From an uncultured Alphaproteobacteria bacterium (GTDB taxonomy: Bacteria; Pseudomonadota; Alphaproteobacteria; Rhizobiales; Aestuariivirgaceae), in NCBI GenBank assembly GCA_937872985.1, contig CALMUW010000086.1:23306-87305 (forward strand): DNA of 64,000 nucleotides, written 5' to 3'. Below, one piece after another: positions 1 through 9,903 of the stretch. Each line of letters begins with the position of its first letter. Within the stretch, counting starts at the first letter, position 1. The notes under the pieces were generated by a model that had not been told where the DNA came from, searched no databases, and saw only the letters and a program-made list of their open reading frames with translations. Both the position numbers and the translations under genes were made by a program.

Positions 1-354
1 GCGGGCCAGGGCGGCTTCTTTGACGACTCCGGTTTTCCGGCGGGCGCGGGCTGGGAGGCGGTGGAGGTTCCCGGCGTCACCGACGCCACGGCCTATGCGC
101 TGGAGATCACGGGCGAGTCCATGCTGCCGCTCTACCGCGAGGGCGACCGCATCATCGTCTCGCCCGAGGCCACGGTGCGCAAGGGCGACCGCGTGGTGGT
201 GAAGACCACCGATGGTCAGGTGATGGCCAAGATCATGCAGCGCCAGACGGCGAGGACGGTGGAACTGGCCTCGCTCAACCCCGAACACCCGACCAAGGTG
301 ATCGACCTGAGGGACGTGGACTGGATGGCGCGCATCATCTGGGCGAGCCAGTGA
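1..354 (+). CDS. S24 family LexA/CI-like regulator, C-terminal part (5' end outside window)
   Basis: An open frame runs from the first base of the window to a TGA at 352-354, so this is the 3' end of a longer gene. The visible 117 residues match the self-cleaving serine peptidase domain of LexA/CI-type repressors: ITGESMLPLYREGDRIIVSP carries the nucleophilic Ser, and a downstream VMAK supplies a candidate catalytic Lys. Proteins of this family normally carry an N-terminal helix-turn-helix domain, which would lie upstream of the window. ATG codons at 61 and 121 are internal to the domain and are not believed to be starts. The targets of the regulator cannot be told from this piece. Confidence 0.8.
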   Translation, partial: AGQGGFFDDSGFPAGAGWEAVEVPGVTDATAYALEITGESMLPLYREGDRIIVSPEATVRKGDRVVVKTTDGQVMAKIMQRQTARTVELASLNPEHPTKVIDLRDVDWMARIIWASQ

Positions 355-487
355 AATTGCGCACAAATCCGCACGAAGTTGCCAAAACTTTCCGTGTCTG
401 ATGATGCCGTGACCAAAACCGGCAAGGGTTGCCGATGGTCATGCCGCCGGTGGGGATTGATGCTGTCTCCGCAGTGGAGGAGCAGCC

Positions 488-706
488 ATGCGGATCAGCG
501 ACGAGCTCTTGCAACGGCGGCTGGCGCGCGAGGGATTGACGTCAGCCGAAGGCCTGAATCTCACCGCGCAGGAAAAGGCGCTGGCGGGCACGGGCCCCTA
601 CAGCGCGCGGCTGCACGACTGGCATGAGGCGTGGCGGGTCAGCCCGCACACTTCCGTGACGCAAGCTAGCCCTTCAGCAAGTCGCCCTTCAGCGCCTTGG
701 CGATGA
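488..706 (+). CDS. small hypothetical protein, 72 aa
   Basis: The frame starts with ATG at 488 behind a good purine-rich site (GGAGG at 476-480, spacing 7). The first 50 residues have ordinary composition ([16 protein letters not shown] at the start, a Trp/His-rich stretch near residue 45), but the last 20 are Ser/Pro/Arg-rich and run antisense into the 3' end of lysK, overlapping it by 41 bases. No family was recognised. It may be a genuine small gene whose stop lies inside its convergent neighbour, or a decaying gene whose original stop was lost. Supported by the ribosome binding site only. Confidence 0.4.
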   Translation: MRISDELLQRRLAREGLTSAEGLNLTAQEKALAGTGPYSARLHDWHEAWRVSPHTSVTQASPSASRPSAPWR

Positions 707-2288
707 GGCTGCGGGTGTTGTCCAGACCGTAAAGCGCCACGAAGGAGCCAAAGCGCGGCCCCTTCTCCTCGCCCAGCAGCACCTGATAGAGCATGTTGAA
801 GAAGGCCTGGCCCACGCCCGTGGTGCCGTCCTTCTGGATGACGGTGTAGGGTTGGCGCCGGCCCACGTCATAGACCGCCTTCTGGATGTCCTCCGGCGTT
901 GTGTGCTCGGGCAGGGTGGCGAGCTTGTCGGCGAGGGCGGAGAGCGCCCCCGCCTCATCCTCCGTGGGCGGACGATATTGCTTCTTCGGCTTCACGAAGT
1001 CATCAAAGTAGCGGAGCGCATAGCCGGTGAGGGCATCAAGCCTGGGGTTCGTTTCCGGCGACAGGTGCGGCTCATAGCGGCGGATGAAGCCCCACAGGGC
1101 CGACTTGTCGTGGGCATTGGCCACGGCGGCAAGGTTCAACAGGAGCGAGAAGGAAATGCCCCCCTCCTCCGGTGCGGGCGGATTGCCGCCATGGATGTGC
1201 CATGTCGGGTTCATCAGCAGGTCGGCGGGCTTGTCGCCCTGACGCTGGAAGGCCGCAAGGAAGGCTGCATAGTCATCAACCGCGCGCGGGATCACATCAA
1301 AATACAGCCGCTTCGCCTCACGCGGCTTGTTATACATGAAGAGCGAGAGCGACTGCGGGTCGGCATAGGTGAGCCATTCGTCAATGGTCAATCCGTTGCC
1401 CTTGGACTTGGAAATCTTCTGGCCCTTGTCGTCGAGGAACAGTTCATAGACATAGTGCTGGGGGGCGGGCGCGCCGAGGATTTCGCAAATCCGGTCATAG
1501 ATGGGCGCGTTGGTCTGGTGGTCCTTGCCGAACATTTCAAAGTCCACGCCAAGGGCGGCCCAGCGCATGCCGAAGTCCGGCTTCCATTGCAGCTTGGTGC
1601 GCCCGCCGCGCACATCAAGGGTCACATCGGTGCCGTCCTCGTCGGCGAAGGTGATGGTGCCCTGCCTGGCGTTCACGTCCTTCATGGGGACATAGAGCAC
1701 GCGGCCCGTGGTGGGCGAGATGGGCAGGAAGACGCTGTAGGTGGCCTGGCGCTCCTCACCCAGGGTTGGCAGCATGACGGCCATGATGTCATCGAATTTT
1801 TCCAGCGCGCGGATCAGCATGTCGTCGAAGCGGCCGGACCTGTAATAGTCGGTGGCGCTGGCGAATTCATATTGAAAGCCGAAGGTGTCGAGGAAGCGCC
1901 GGAGCATGGCGTTGTTGTGGTGGCCGAAGCTTTCGAACTGCCCGAAGGGATCGGGCACCACGGTCAGGGGCTTGTGCAGGTTGGCCCGCAGCATGGCCTG
2001 ATCGGGAACATTGTCCGGCACCTTGCGCATGCCGTCCATGTCGTCGGAGAAGCACAGGAGCCGGGTCGGGATGTCCGAGATCAGTTCGAAGGCGCGGCGG
2101 ATCATGGTGGTGCGCGCCACTTCGCCAAAGGTGCCGATGTGGGGCAGGCCCGAGGGGCCATAGCCGGTTTCGAAGAGCACTTCCTTCTTGCCCGCTCTGG
2201 TCACGCGGTCGAGGAGCTTGCGGGCTTCCTCAAAGGGCCAGGCCTTGCTGTCGAGGGCGGCGGCGCGGAGAGTGGCGGAGGCGGTCAT
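666..2288 (-). CDS. lysK: lysine--tRNA ligase, class I
   Basis: 540 aa cytoplasmic enzyme that charges tRNA-Lys with lysine using ATP. It belongs to the archaeal-type class I LysRS found in alphaproteobacteria and spirochaetes, not the class II LysS of enterics. The HIGH-type signature is PHIGTF around residues 49-54 and the KMSKS-type loop is KISKSKG near residue 292, in the expected order for a Rossmann class I synthetase; length is normal for the family. The ATG at 2288 is the first start of the frame and is followed at once by the usual Ala-rich N-terminus. Its 3' end overlaps the small convergent frame at 488-706. No class II lysS is present in the window. Confidence 0.96.
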   Translation of the reverse strand: MTASATLRAAALDSKAWPFEEARKLLDRVTRAGKKEVLFETGYGPSGLPHIGTFGEVARTTMIRRAFELISDIPTRLLCFSDDMDGMRKVPDNVPDQAMLRANLHKPLTVVPDPFGQFESFGHHNNAMLRRFLDTFGFQYEFASATDYYRSGRFDDMLIRALEKFDDIMAVMLPTLGEERQATYSVFLPISPTTGRVLYVPMKDVNARQGTITFADEDGTDVTLDVRGGRTKLQWKPDFGMRWAALGVDFEMFGKDHQTNAPIYDRICEILGAPAPQHYVYELFLDDKGQKISKSKGNGLTIDEWLTYADPQSLSLFMYNKPREAKRLYFDVIPRAVDDYAAFLAAFQRQGDKPADLLMNPTWHIHGGNPPAPEEGGISFSLLLNLAAVANAHDKSALWGFIRRYEPHLSPETNPRLDALTGYALRYFDDFVKPKKQYRPPTEDEAGALSALADKLATLPEHTTPEDIQKAVYDVGRRQPYTVIQKDGTTGVGQAFFNMLYQVLLGEEKGPRFGSFVALYGLDNTRSLIAKALKGDLLKG

Positions 2289-2346
2289 GTTCAGGGTCCA
2301 CGATGAAAGTGGGCCTGTTTAGGAAGCCAGCCCGCCCCGGTCAATG

Positions 2347-3204
2347 TCAGGCGAGGTATTTCTTCAGAAATGCGACGGTTCGCCCCCAGGCCAGCGCCGC
2401 CGCCCTGGCGTCATGGCGGGCGGCATTGGTGTCGTTGTTGAAGGCGTGGTTCACGCCATCATAAACGTAAGCCTCGAACACCTTGCCCTGGGCCGCAAGG
2501 GCGGCACCATAGGCCGCCATGCCGGCGTTGATGCGGTCATCAAGGCCGGCATAGTGCAGCAGCAGCGGGGCCTTGATGCGGTCGATGCCGGTCCTGGGCT
2601 GCATGCCGTAATAGACCACGCCGGCGGCGAGCATGGGTTCGGCCACGGCGAGAGCATTCACCTGGCCGCCGCCCCAGCAGAAGCCCATGGCCCCCACCTT
2701 GCCGGTGGTGGAACTGAGAGACGAGAGCACGCGGAAGGCGGCGCCGGAGGTGGCGGCGACGGCGTCCGGTTTCAGCGCGCCGATCAGGTCGCGGGCCTGG
2801 TCGGCATCCGGCGGCGTGCCGCCTTGGGCGGCGAGATAATCCGGCGCATAGACGACGAAGCCTTCGAGCGCCAGGCGGCGGGCGACATCACGGATATGGG
2901 CGTTGAGGCCGCGGTTCTCATGGATGAGGATGACGGCTCCCGGCACGGGATCAGCCGCCGCGGGACGGACCAGATAACCGGCGGTGCCGGGAAATTTCAC
3001 ATCCTCGCCCACAAGGCGCGGGTCCGTGGCGGCGACGGTTTCGGCCCGGGCATAGTTGTTTTCAAGGAGGGGCAGGATGGCTTGCGCGGCAGCGGCGGAA
3101 CCGGTCAGGGTGGTCAGCCTTGCCATGAAGGCGCGGCGCGTCATGCCGCCATGGGTGAAGCGGTCAAAAAGAGTGATGAACCTCTGGTCCAGTTTCTCCT
3201 GCAT
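2347..3204 (-). CDS. dienelactone hydrolase family protein, Tat-exported
   Basis: 285 aa alpha/beta hydrolase. The triad expected for dienelactone hydrolases is visible: nucleophilic Cys in GFCWGGG, Asp in YAGLDDRI and His in YDGVNHAFNND. The N-terminus has a twin-arginine motif (MTRRAFMARLTTLTG, about residues 20-34) followed by an Ala-rich hydrophobic run, so the protein is probably exported folded to the periplasm, as for the YghX/DLH subgroup. The start at 3204 was chosen because GGAGG lies 7 bases upstream; the frame stays open for about 2.7 kb further upstream, antisense to the helicase, but that is read-through in GC-rich DNA. Substrate unknown; members hydrolyse dienelactones or other esters. 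Confidence 0.88.
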   Translation of the reverse strand: MQEKLDQRFITLFDRFTHGGMTRRAFMARLTTLTGSAAAAQAILPLLENNYARAETVAATDPRLVGEDVKFPGTAGYLVRPAAADPVPGAVILIHENRGLNAHIRDVARRLALEGFVVYAPDYLAAQGGTPPDADQARDLIGALKPDAVAATSGAAFRVLSSLSSTTGKVGAMGFCWGGGQVNALAVAEPMLAAGVVYYGMQPRTGIDRIKAPLLLHYAGLDDRINAGMAAYGAALAAQGKVFEAYVYDGVNHAFNNDTNAARHDARAAALAWGRTVAFLKKYLA

Positions 3205-3243
3205 GGTGGGCCTCCGCTTGTGCTTTAAGTCGGAGGCTAAACA

Positions 3244-6054
3244 GTGATTCCCGCTCCCGCCATGACCGAAGCCTTCACAATCGCGTGCGCCTCTGCCGCC
3301 CTGTCGGGGGTCGGGCTGGTCAGCGACGGCGTGGTGATGTCGGCGGGCGATGGCCTGAAGCGGCTGGCGGCGGCGCCGCATCTGCTCTGTCATGCGCCCT
3401 TCATGGCGGCGCGGCTGGGTGCGGCGGCCAGAGCGGCGCGGGCGGCGGTGCGGGCCGCGGCAGAGCAGAAGCATCTCGACGTGGCGGAACTCTTTGCCTT
3501 CGTCTGTCCGGCGCAACTGGCCATTCCCAGTGCGCGCGGGCTGGCGCTGGCCCTGGCGCTGGAGCCGGGGGCAACCGAGGATGACACGCTGCGCGCCGTG
3601 GCCGCCGATCTGTTGCAGCGTCTGGCCAGCCGCCATTATCCCCATGCACGCGAGACGGCGGAGGCCGCGACCTATCTGGCCCATGCCAATTGGCCGTGGA
3701 GCGGACTGGTGCTGAAGGCGCTGACCCAGGGCCATCCCCGGCTGGAGGTGGCGCGCTTTGCCACGGGGCTCAATGTCTGGGACCGGCTGGAGGAATGGGA
3801 GGACGAGGGACCGCGCCCGCCGCCCGCTCAGGAGGCGATCAGCGCGGACGAGGCCCGGCGCGAGCTGGCGCAGGCGCTTGGCCCCTTCGCCGAGGCGCGG
3901 CCCGCCCAGCGCGATTATGCGGCGGCGGCGGCCCATGCCTTTCAGCCGCGCCAGAGCCAGGCCTTCAACAACATCCTGCTGGCGGAGGCAGGCACCGGCC
4001 TGGGCAAGACGCTGGGCTATCTCGCGCCCGCCTTTCTTTATGCCACGCGCACCAGAGGACCGGTGTGGATTTCCACCTACACCAAGAACCTGCAACGGCA
4101 GCTCGATCAGGAAAGCCGCCGTCTCGTCGATGACCCGGCGCTGCGCCGCCGCCAGATCGTCATCCGCAAGGGACGCGAGAACTATGCCTGCCTGCTCAAC
4201 ATGCAGGAAGCCTTCGGGCGTCTTGGCTCCGGGCGCGGCGCACTGCTGGCCACGCTCATTGCGCGCTGGGCCCGCAACTCGCGCGATGGCGACATGGTGG
4301 GCGGGGACTTTCCCTCGTGGATCTTCGGCCTGTTCGGTGAAGGCGAGGGCGCGCCGACCCCTGCCGGACTGGGCCTCACCGACCGGCGCGGCGAGTGCAT
4401 CTATGTGGCCTGCCCGCATTACCGCAAATGCTTCATCGAGAAGTCTCAGCGCGCGGCGCGCAATGCCGCGCTCGTCATCGCCAATCATGCCCTGGTGCTG
4501 CATCAGGCGGCCATGGATCACCTCTTGGGCGCGGCCCGGACGGAGGAGGAGGAAGCGGCACCGGGAGGCCTGCGCCGGCTGGTGTTCGACGAGGGCCATC
4601 ATCTGTTTGATGCCGCCGACAGCGCCTTTGCCAGCCACCTGACGGCGCTGGAGACCTCCGAGTTGCGGCGCTGGCTGCGCGGACCCGAGGATCAGCGGCG
4701 GCGCGGGCGCGGGCTGGTGGAGCGGCTGGGCGATCTTGCCGCCAATGACGACGAGATGGAGCGCCTGACGCAGCAGGCGCTGCGCGCGGCCCTGGCGCTT
4801 CCCGGCCCGGGCTGGACGCGGCGCATTCAGGCGGGCCAGGCGGAGGGCGCGACCGAGGAATTCCTCGCGCTGGTGCGCCAGCAGGTTCTGGCGCGGGCGG
4901 AACAGCAGGACACCACCGCCGCGCTGGAGACGGATTGCCTGCCGCTGGTCGACGGGCTTTCCGGGCGCGCGGTGGAACTGGCGGAGGCTCTTGCTGATCT
5001 CAGGCGCCCGCTGGTGGCTCTGGCCAGGCGGCTGGCGGCCAAGCTCGACACGGAGGCGGAGGACCTGACCTCGGCCGAACGCGGGCGGATCGAGGCCCTG
5101 GCGCGCTCGCTGCGGCGGCGGGGCGATCTCATGCTCGCGGGCTGGATCGCCATGCTCGATCATCTGCCGGAGGAAAAGGGCGGGCTGCATGTGGACTGGT
5201 TCGCCATCGAGCAGGCCTTCGGGCGCGAGGCGGATGTGGGCCTCTACTCCCACTGGCTCGACCCCACCGAGCCTCTGGCGCTGTCGGTGCTGCGGCCTGC
5301 CGATGGCGTCATCATCACCTCGGCCACGCTGAAGGACCGCCCGCCCGATGTGCCCGACGACTGGGAGAGTGCGGAGCTTAGAACCGGCGTGGTCCATCTG
5401 CCCTGGCCGGTCAAGCGCGTGGGTCTGGCCTCGCCCTTTGACTATCCGGCGCGGGCCCAGGTGATCGTGGTCAATGACGTGAACCGCGCCGACATGGATC
5501 AGGTGGCCGCCGCCTACCGCGAATTGTTTCTGGCGACGGGCGGCGGGGCGCTCGGCCTGTTCACCGCCATTGCGCGGCTCAGGGCCGTGCACAAGCGCAT
5601 CCTGACGCCGCTCGCGGGTGCGGGACTGACGCTCTATGCCCAACATGCCGACCCCATGGATACGGCAACCCTGGTCGACCTGTTCCGGGCCGAAAGGGAT
5701 GCCTGCCTGCTTGGCACCGACGCGGTGCGCGACGGGGTTGATGTGCCGGGGCGGGCTTTGCGCCTCATCGTGCTGGACCGGGTGCCCTGGCCCACGCCCA
5801 CCATATTGGAGCGCGCCCGGCGCGAGGCCTTCGGCGGCCAGAGCTATACCGACATGGTGGTGCGGCTGCGCCTGCGGCAGGGCTTCGGGCGGCTGATCCG
5901 GCAGGCGGCGGACCACGGCTCCTTCGTGGTGCTGGATCCGCGCCTTGCCTCCCGCTTCGGCACGGCCTTTCCCGATGGCGTGGCGATCCGGCGCATGGGG
6001 CTGGCGGACGCCATCGACGCGGTGAAGGCCTTCGACGAAAGGTTCAGGCCCTGA
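3244..6054 (+). CDS. DinG/XPD-like ATP-dependent DNA helicase
   Basis: 936 aa superfamily 2 helicase of the DinG/Rad3 type, expected to unwind 5'-tailed or R-loop DNA. Walker A is GTGLGKT near residues 250-256, the Walker B box is DEGHH near 448, and the C-terminal motif VI is QGFGRLIR. One Cys near residue 315 and three between 384 and 396 (CIYVACPHYRKC) form the four-cysteine iron-sulphur cluster between the first motifs. Residues 1-220 lie before the helicase core and look like a degenerate DEDD exonuclease fold (LLCHAPFMAARLG, then HLDVAELFAF) without clear catalytic acids. GTG 3244 is preceded by GGAGG with spacing 8; ATG 3262 is the alternative. Its 3' end overlaps the convergent MATE gene by 11 bases. 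Confidence 0.9.
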   Translation: MIPAPAMTEAFTIACASAALSGVGLVSDGVVMSAGDGLKRLAAAPHLLCHAPFMAARLGAAARAARAAVRAAAEQKHLDVAELFAFVCPAQLAIPSARGLALALALEPGATEDDTLRAVAADLLQRLASRHYPHARETAEAATYLAHANWPWSGLVLKALTQGHPRLEVARFATGLNVWDRLEEWEDEGPRPPPAQEAISADEARRELAQALGPFAEARPAQRDYAAAAAHAFQPRQSQAFNNILLAEAGTGLGKTLGYLAPAFLYATRTRGPVWISTYTKNLQRQLDQESRRLVDDPALRRRQIVIRKGRENYACLLNMQEAFGRLGSGRGALLATLIARWARNSRDGDMVGGDFPSWIFGLFGEGEGAPTPAGLGLTDRRGECIYVACPHYRKCFIEKSQRAARNAALVIANHALVLHQAAMDHLLGAARTEEEEAAPGGLRRLVFDEGHHLFDAADSAFASHLTALETSELRRWLRGPEDQRRRGRGLVERLGDLAANDDEMERLTQQALRAALALPGPGWTRRIQAGQAEGATEEFLALVRQQVLARAEQQDTTAALETDCLPLVDGLSGRAVELAEALADLRRPLVALARRLAAKLDTEAEDLTSAERGRIEALARSLRRRGDLMLAGWIAMLDHLPEEKGGLHVDWFAIEQAFGREADVGLYSHWLDPTEPLALSVLRPADGVIITSATLKDRPPDVPDDWESAELRTGVVHLPWPVKRVGLASPFDYPARAQVIVVNDVNRADMDQVAAAYRELFLATGGGALGLFTAIARLRAVHKRILTPLAGAGLTLYAQHADPMDTATLVDLFRAERDACLLGTDAVRDGVDVPGRALRLIVLDRVPWPTPTILERARREAFGGQSYTDMVVRLRLRQGFGRLIRQAADHGSFVVLDPRLASRFGTAFPDGVAIRRMGLADAIDAVKAFDERFRP

Positions 6055-7372
6055 ACATGCGGCGTTCGATGGCGGGCATGCGCAGCGCCATGGTGAGGCC
6101 GCGCATGATGAAGAAGGCGCATAGCGCCAGCCACAGGCCGGTGATGCCGTAACGCGGCTCCAGCCACCACCACAGGCCCATGAAGGCGGCGAGCGAGACG
6201 AGCATGGTGTTGCGCATGTCGCGGGTGGCCAGCGCCCCGGTGTAAATCCCGTCGAACTGGAAGGCGACCGCGCCGAGGAAGGGCGTCAGGGCGGCGAGCC
6301 ACAGGGAGGCCCGCGCCATGGCGCGCACCGGCGGACTGACGGTGAGAAGATCGATGAACCATGGCCCCGCCGCGAGCAGGATGAGCGAGCACAGCGCCCC
6401 CACCGCCACGGCCCACTTGGAGGTGAGCCAGATGGCGGCATTGAAGCGCTGGCGGTTGCCCGCACCCGCCGACTGGCCGACCAGCGCCTCCGAGGCATAG
6501 GCAAAGCCGTCGATGAGATAGGCCGAGACTTCGAAGAGATTCATCAGCACGGCGTTGGCCGCCACCACCGTATCTCCCAGCCGCGCGCCGCGCGCCGTGA
6601 ACCAGCCGAAGGCGAAGATGAGGCAGAGGGTGCGCACCATGATGTCGAAATTGGCACCCATGGTTTTGCGATAGGCATGGAGGTCAAAAACGCGCGCGGC
6701 CTCGAAGCCCTGCCCGAGCTGGCGCAGGCGGAAAAAGACGATGGCGAGACCCAGGGCGAGCGCCAGATATTCGGCGATGAGGGCGGCCTGGCCCACGCCT
6801 TCCGAAGTCTTGTGCAGCACCAGCACGAAGAGGGCCGAGAGCGCCATGTTGGTGAGGTTCAGCACCACCTGGGTGATGAAGGCGGCGGTGGCCCGGCCCT
6901 GCCCGGTGAGCCAGCCGAGGATGACGAAATTCATGAGCGCTGCCGGGGCCGACCAGACGCGCCAGTGGAAGTAGCTTTCGGCATGGGCGAGCAAGTCCGG
7001 CGAGCCGCCGATGACCCGGAAGGCGAGGCGGCCGATGACGGGCGAGAGCGCCACGATGACGAGGCCGAAGCCCAGGGCAAGGAGAAGCGCCCGGAAGAAC
7101 ACGGCGGCGAGTTCCGGCGTATCACCAGCCCCCGTGGCCTGGGCGGAAAGCCCGCCGGTGGAGAGCCGGAGAAAGCCGAAGCCCCAGAACAGGAAGGAGA
7201 AGACGAGGGCGCCGACGGCGATGGAGCCGATGTAATAGGGATCGGGCAAGCGGCCGATGACGGCGGTGTTGACGACACCGATCAGCGGTTCGGTGACGTT
7301 GGACAGCATGATGGGCACCGCGATGGCAAGGACCGAGCGGTGGGTCAGCGGAAGGGCCTGGGCCTGGGTCAT
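6044..7372 (-). CDS. MATE family efflux transporter, DinF-like
   Basis: 442 aa polytopic inner-membrane protein with about twelve hydrophobic segments and the MATE layout of two six-helix halves. The N-terminal helix carries IAVPIMLSNVTEPLIGVV and VIGRLPD, typical of the DinF branch, in which helix 1 has a conserved polar/Pro pattern. Members use proton or sodium gradients to export cationic drugs or metabolites; the substrate here cannot be inferred. The gene diverges from the DEXH helicase, with only 47 bases between the two starts, and its last bases overlap the convergent DinG-like helicase. This mirrors the loose association of dinF with DNA damage genes, but no LexA box was seen in the short divergent spacer. 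Confidence 0.92.
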   Translation of the reverse strand: MTQAQALPLTHRSVLAIAVPIMLSNVTEPLIGVVNTAVIGRLPDPYYIGSIAVGALVFSFLFWGFGFLRLSTGGLSAQATGAGDTPELAAVFFRALLLALGFGLVIVALSPVIGRLAFRVIGGSPDLLAHAESYFHWRVWSAPAALMNFVILGWLTGQGRATAAFITQVVLNLTNMALSALFVLVLHKTSEGVGQAALIAEYLALALGLAIVFFRLRQLGQGFEAARVFDLHAYRKTMGANFDIMVRTLCLIFAFGWFTARGARLGDTVVAANAVLMNLFEVSAYLIDGFAYASEALVGQSAGAGNRQRFNAAIWLTSKWAVAVGALCSLILLAAGPWFIDLLTVSPPVRAMARASLWLAALTPFLGAVAFQFDGIYTGALATRDMRNTMLVSLAAFMGLWWWLEPRYGITGLWLALCAFFIMRGLTMALRMPAIERRMFRA

Positions 7373-7419
7373 GACGCCTGTTGCGCGTCGGCGCGGCCTC
7401 GGTCAAGTTCCAGCGCAGC

Positions 7420-9903
7420 ATGACTGTGCCAGACCAGATTCTGCCGGAGGGGTTCCAACGCTGGTTTGCGGCGCGCGGCTGGCAGCCACGGCCGCACCAG
7501 GTGACCATGCTGCGCCATGGGCTGTCGGGTGAGAGCGCGCTGCTGATCTCGCCCACCGGCGGCGGCAAGACGCTGGCGGGCTTTCTCGCCACGCTGGTGG
7601 AATTGCGCGAGACCCACAAAACGCCGGGCATTCACACGCTCTATGTGTCGCCGCTGAAGGCGCTGGCGGTGGACATTGCCCGCAACCTTGAGGCCCCCAT
7701 TGCCGAGATGAACCTGCCCATCACGGTGGAGACGCGCACCGGCGACACGCCGCACGACCGTCGCCAGCGCCAGCGCCGCAAGCCGCCGGACATTCTCATC
7801 ACCACGCCCGAACAGGTGTCGCTGCTGGTGGCGGACCCGGAGGCCGGGAAGCTGCTGGCGCATCTCTCCTGCGTCATCCTCGATGAGTTGCACGCGCTGG
7901 TGCCGAACAAGCGGGGCGCGCTCCTGTCGCTCGCGCTCACGCGGGTGCGGGCCCATGCGCCGCAGGTGCGCCTTGCCGGACTGTCGGCCACGGTGGCGGA
8001 TGAAGGTGCCCTGGCGGCCTGGCTTGCGCCCGCCGGGGCAGCACCCGTGGCGCTGGTGAAGGGTCAGGCCGGGGCGGCACCGGATATACAGATCCTGAAG
8101 TCGCAGGAGCGCGTGCCCTGGGCCGGGCATTCGGCGCGCTATGCGGTGCCGGAAATCTATGCCGCGCTGAAACCGGCGGGGCTTGCCATCATCTTCGTCA
8201 ATACGCGCTCGCAGGCCGAGCGGCTGTTTCAGGATCTGTGGGAGGCGAACGAGGATCACCTCGCCATTGCACTCCATCACGGCTCGCTCGACATGGCCCA
8301 GCGCCGCAAGGTGGAGGCGGCCATGGCAGCGGGGAAACTCCGCGCCGTGGTGGCGACCTCGACCCTCGACCTCGGCATCGACTGGGGCACTGTCGATCTG
8401 GTTATCCAGGTGGGCGCGCCCAAGGGCTCCAGCCGCCTGTTGCAGCGCATTGGCCGGGCCAATCACCGGCTGGACGAGCCAAGCCGGGCGCTGCTGGTGC
8501 CGTCCAACCGCTTCGAGGTTCTGGAATGCGAGGCGGCGGCCCTGGCGGCGGCAGAAAATGCTCAGGACACGGATTATCCCGTCATCATGAAGCTCGACGT
8601 TCTGGCCCAGCACATCCTGGGCCGGGCGGTGGCGGGGCCGTTCCATGCCGATGACCTCTACACCGAGGTGACCTCGGCCTTCACCTATCGCCGGCTGGAG
8701 CGGGAGCTGTTCGATCAGGCGCTCGATTATGTGGCAACCGGCGGCTATGCGCTCAAATCCTACGAGCGTTACGCCAAGCTGAAGCGCATGGGCGACGGGC
8801 GCTGGCGGCTGGCGCACCCGAGGATCGGCCAGCAATACCGGCTCAATGTCGGCACCATCGTGGAAAGCCCGATGCTGAAGGTCCGGCTGGCGTCGGTCAA
8901 ATCGCGCGCCAGCCGACGGGTGCTGACCGGCGGGCGCGTGCTGGGCGAACTCGAGGAATATTTCCTGTCACAATTGAGCCATGGCGACACCTTCCTGTTC
9001 TCCGGCGAGGTATTGCGTTTCGAAGGGCTGGATGAATTCGGCGCGCTGGTGACGCGCGCCGCAGGCCGCGATCCCATGGTGCCGTCCTATCAGGGTGGCA
9101 GGTTTCCGCTCTCCACCCATCTTGCCGCCCGGGTGCGCGCCATGCTGGCCGATCCCGGCCAATGGCAGCACCTGCCGCCACAGGTGCGCGACTGGCTCTC
9201 GGTGCAGAAGTGGAAGTCGGTGGTGCCAGGGGCCGACCAGATGCTGGTGGAGACCTTCCCGCGCGCCGGGAAGCATTATCTCGTGTGCTACCCCTTCGAA
9301 GGCCGGCTGGCGCAGCAGACGCTGGGCATGTTGCTGACGCGGCGGCTGGAGCGGCGGGGGGCGCGGCCTTTGGGTTTCGTCGCCTCGGAATATGCCCTGG
9401 TCATCTGGACCGTAGCCGATCTTTCCAGCCTGATCGCGCGGGGACGATTGTCGCTGGCAGAGCTTTTTGACGAGGACATGCTGGGCGATGACCTGGAGGC
9501 GTGGCTGGCCGAAAGCGCGCTGATGAAGCGGACCTTCCGCGACGCCGCGCTGATCGCGGGCCTGATCGAGCGCCGCCACCCCGGCAGGGAAAAGACCGGG
9601 CGGCAGGTGACGGTGAACACCGACCTCATCTACGACGCGCTGCGCAGCCACCAGCCCGATCACATTCTGTTGCGCGCGGCCTGGGACGATGCCGCCTCCG
9701 GCCTCATCGATATTCACCGGCTGGGTGATCTGTTGCGGCGCATCCGGGGCCAGATCGTGCACCGCGCGCTCGATCAGGTGTCGCCGCTGGCGGTGCCGGT
9801 GCTGCTTGAGATCGGGCGCGAATCCATTTACGGCGAGGCCCATGATGCCCTTCTCGCCGAAGCCGCCGACGACCTCATGGAAGAGGCCATGCGGCTTGTC
9901 TAG
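7420..9903 (+). CDS. ligase-associated DNA damage response DEXH-box helicase
   Basis: About 827 aa helicase of the Lhr-core class (superfamily 2). Walker A is SPTGGGKT near residues 44-51, the DEXH box is DELH near 155, and LQRIGRANHRLD gives the C-terminal motif VI. The family was defined by its linkage to an ATP-dependent DNA ligase, an exonuclease and the PdeM nuclease in bacterial repair operons; here only pdeM follows, and the ligase and exonuclease are not in the window. ATG 7420 was preferred; an upstream in-frame TTG at 7381 would add 13 residues, and neither start has a strong ribosome binding site. The 3' end overlaps pdeM by 8 bases. Confidence 0.9.
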   Translation: MTVPDQILPEGFQRWFAARGWQPRPHQVTMLRHGLSGESALLISPTGGGKTLAGFLATLVELRETHKTPGIHTLYVSPLKALAVDIARNLEAPIAEMNLPITVETRTGDTPHDRRQRQRRKPPDILITTPEQVSLLVADPEAGKLLAHLSCVILDELHALVPNKRGALLSLALTRVRAHAPQVRLAGLSATVADEGALAAWLAPAGAAPVALVKGQAGAAPDIQILKSQERVPWAGHSARYAVPEIYAALKPAGLAIIFVNTRSQAERLFQDLWEANEDHLAIALHHGSLDMAQRRKVEAAMAAGKLRAVVATSTLDLGIDWGTVDLVIQVGAPKGSSRLLQRIGRANHRLDEPSRALLVPSNRFEVLECEAAALAAAENAQDTDYPVIMKLDVLAQHILGRAVAGPFHADDLYTEVTSAFTYRRLERELFDQALDYVATGGYALKSYERYAKLKRMGDGRWRLAHPRIGQQYRLNVGTIVESPMLKVRLASVKSRASRRVLTGGRVLGELEEYFLSQLSHGDTFLFSGEVLRFEGLDEFGALVTRAAGRDPMVPSYQGGRFPLSTHLAARVRAMLADPGQWQHLPPQVRDWLSVQKWKSVVPGADQMLVETFPRAGKHYLVCYPFEGRLAQQTLGMLLTRRLERRGARPLGFVASEYALVIWTVADLSSLIARGRLSLAELFDEDMLGDDLEAWLAESALMKRTFRDAALIAGLIERRHPGREKTGRQVTVNTDLIYDALRSHQPDHILLRAAWDDAASGLIDIHRLGDLLRRIRGQIVHRALDQVSPLAVPVLLEIGRESIYGEAHDALLAEAADDLMEEAMRLV

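Noticed and set aside
2347..5916. 1189-codon open frame on the minus strand containing the dienelactone hydrolase
   Set aside because: Only the last 285 codons match a family and have a ribosome binding site; the rest runs antisense to the DinG-like helicase with His/Arg/Pro-rich composition typical of GC-rich shadow frames.
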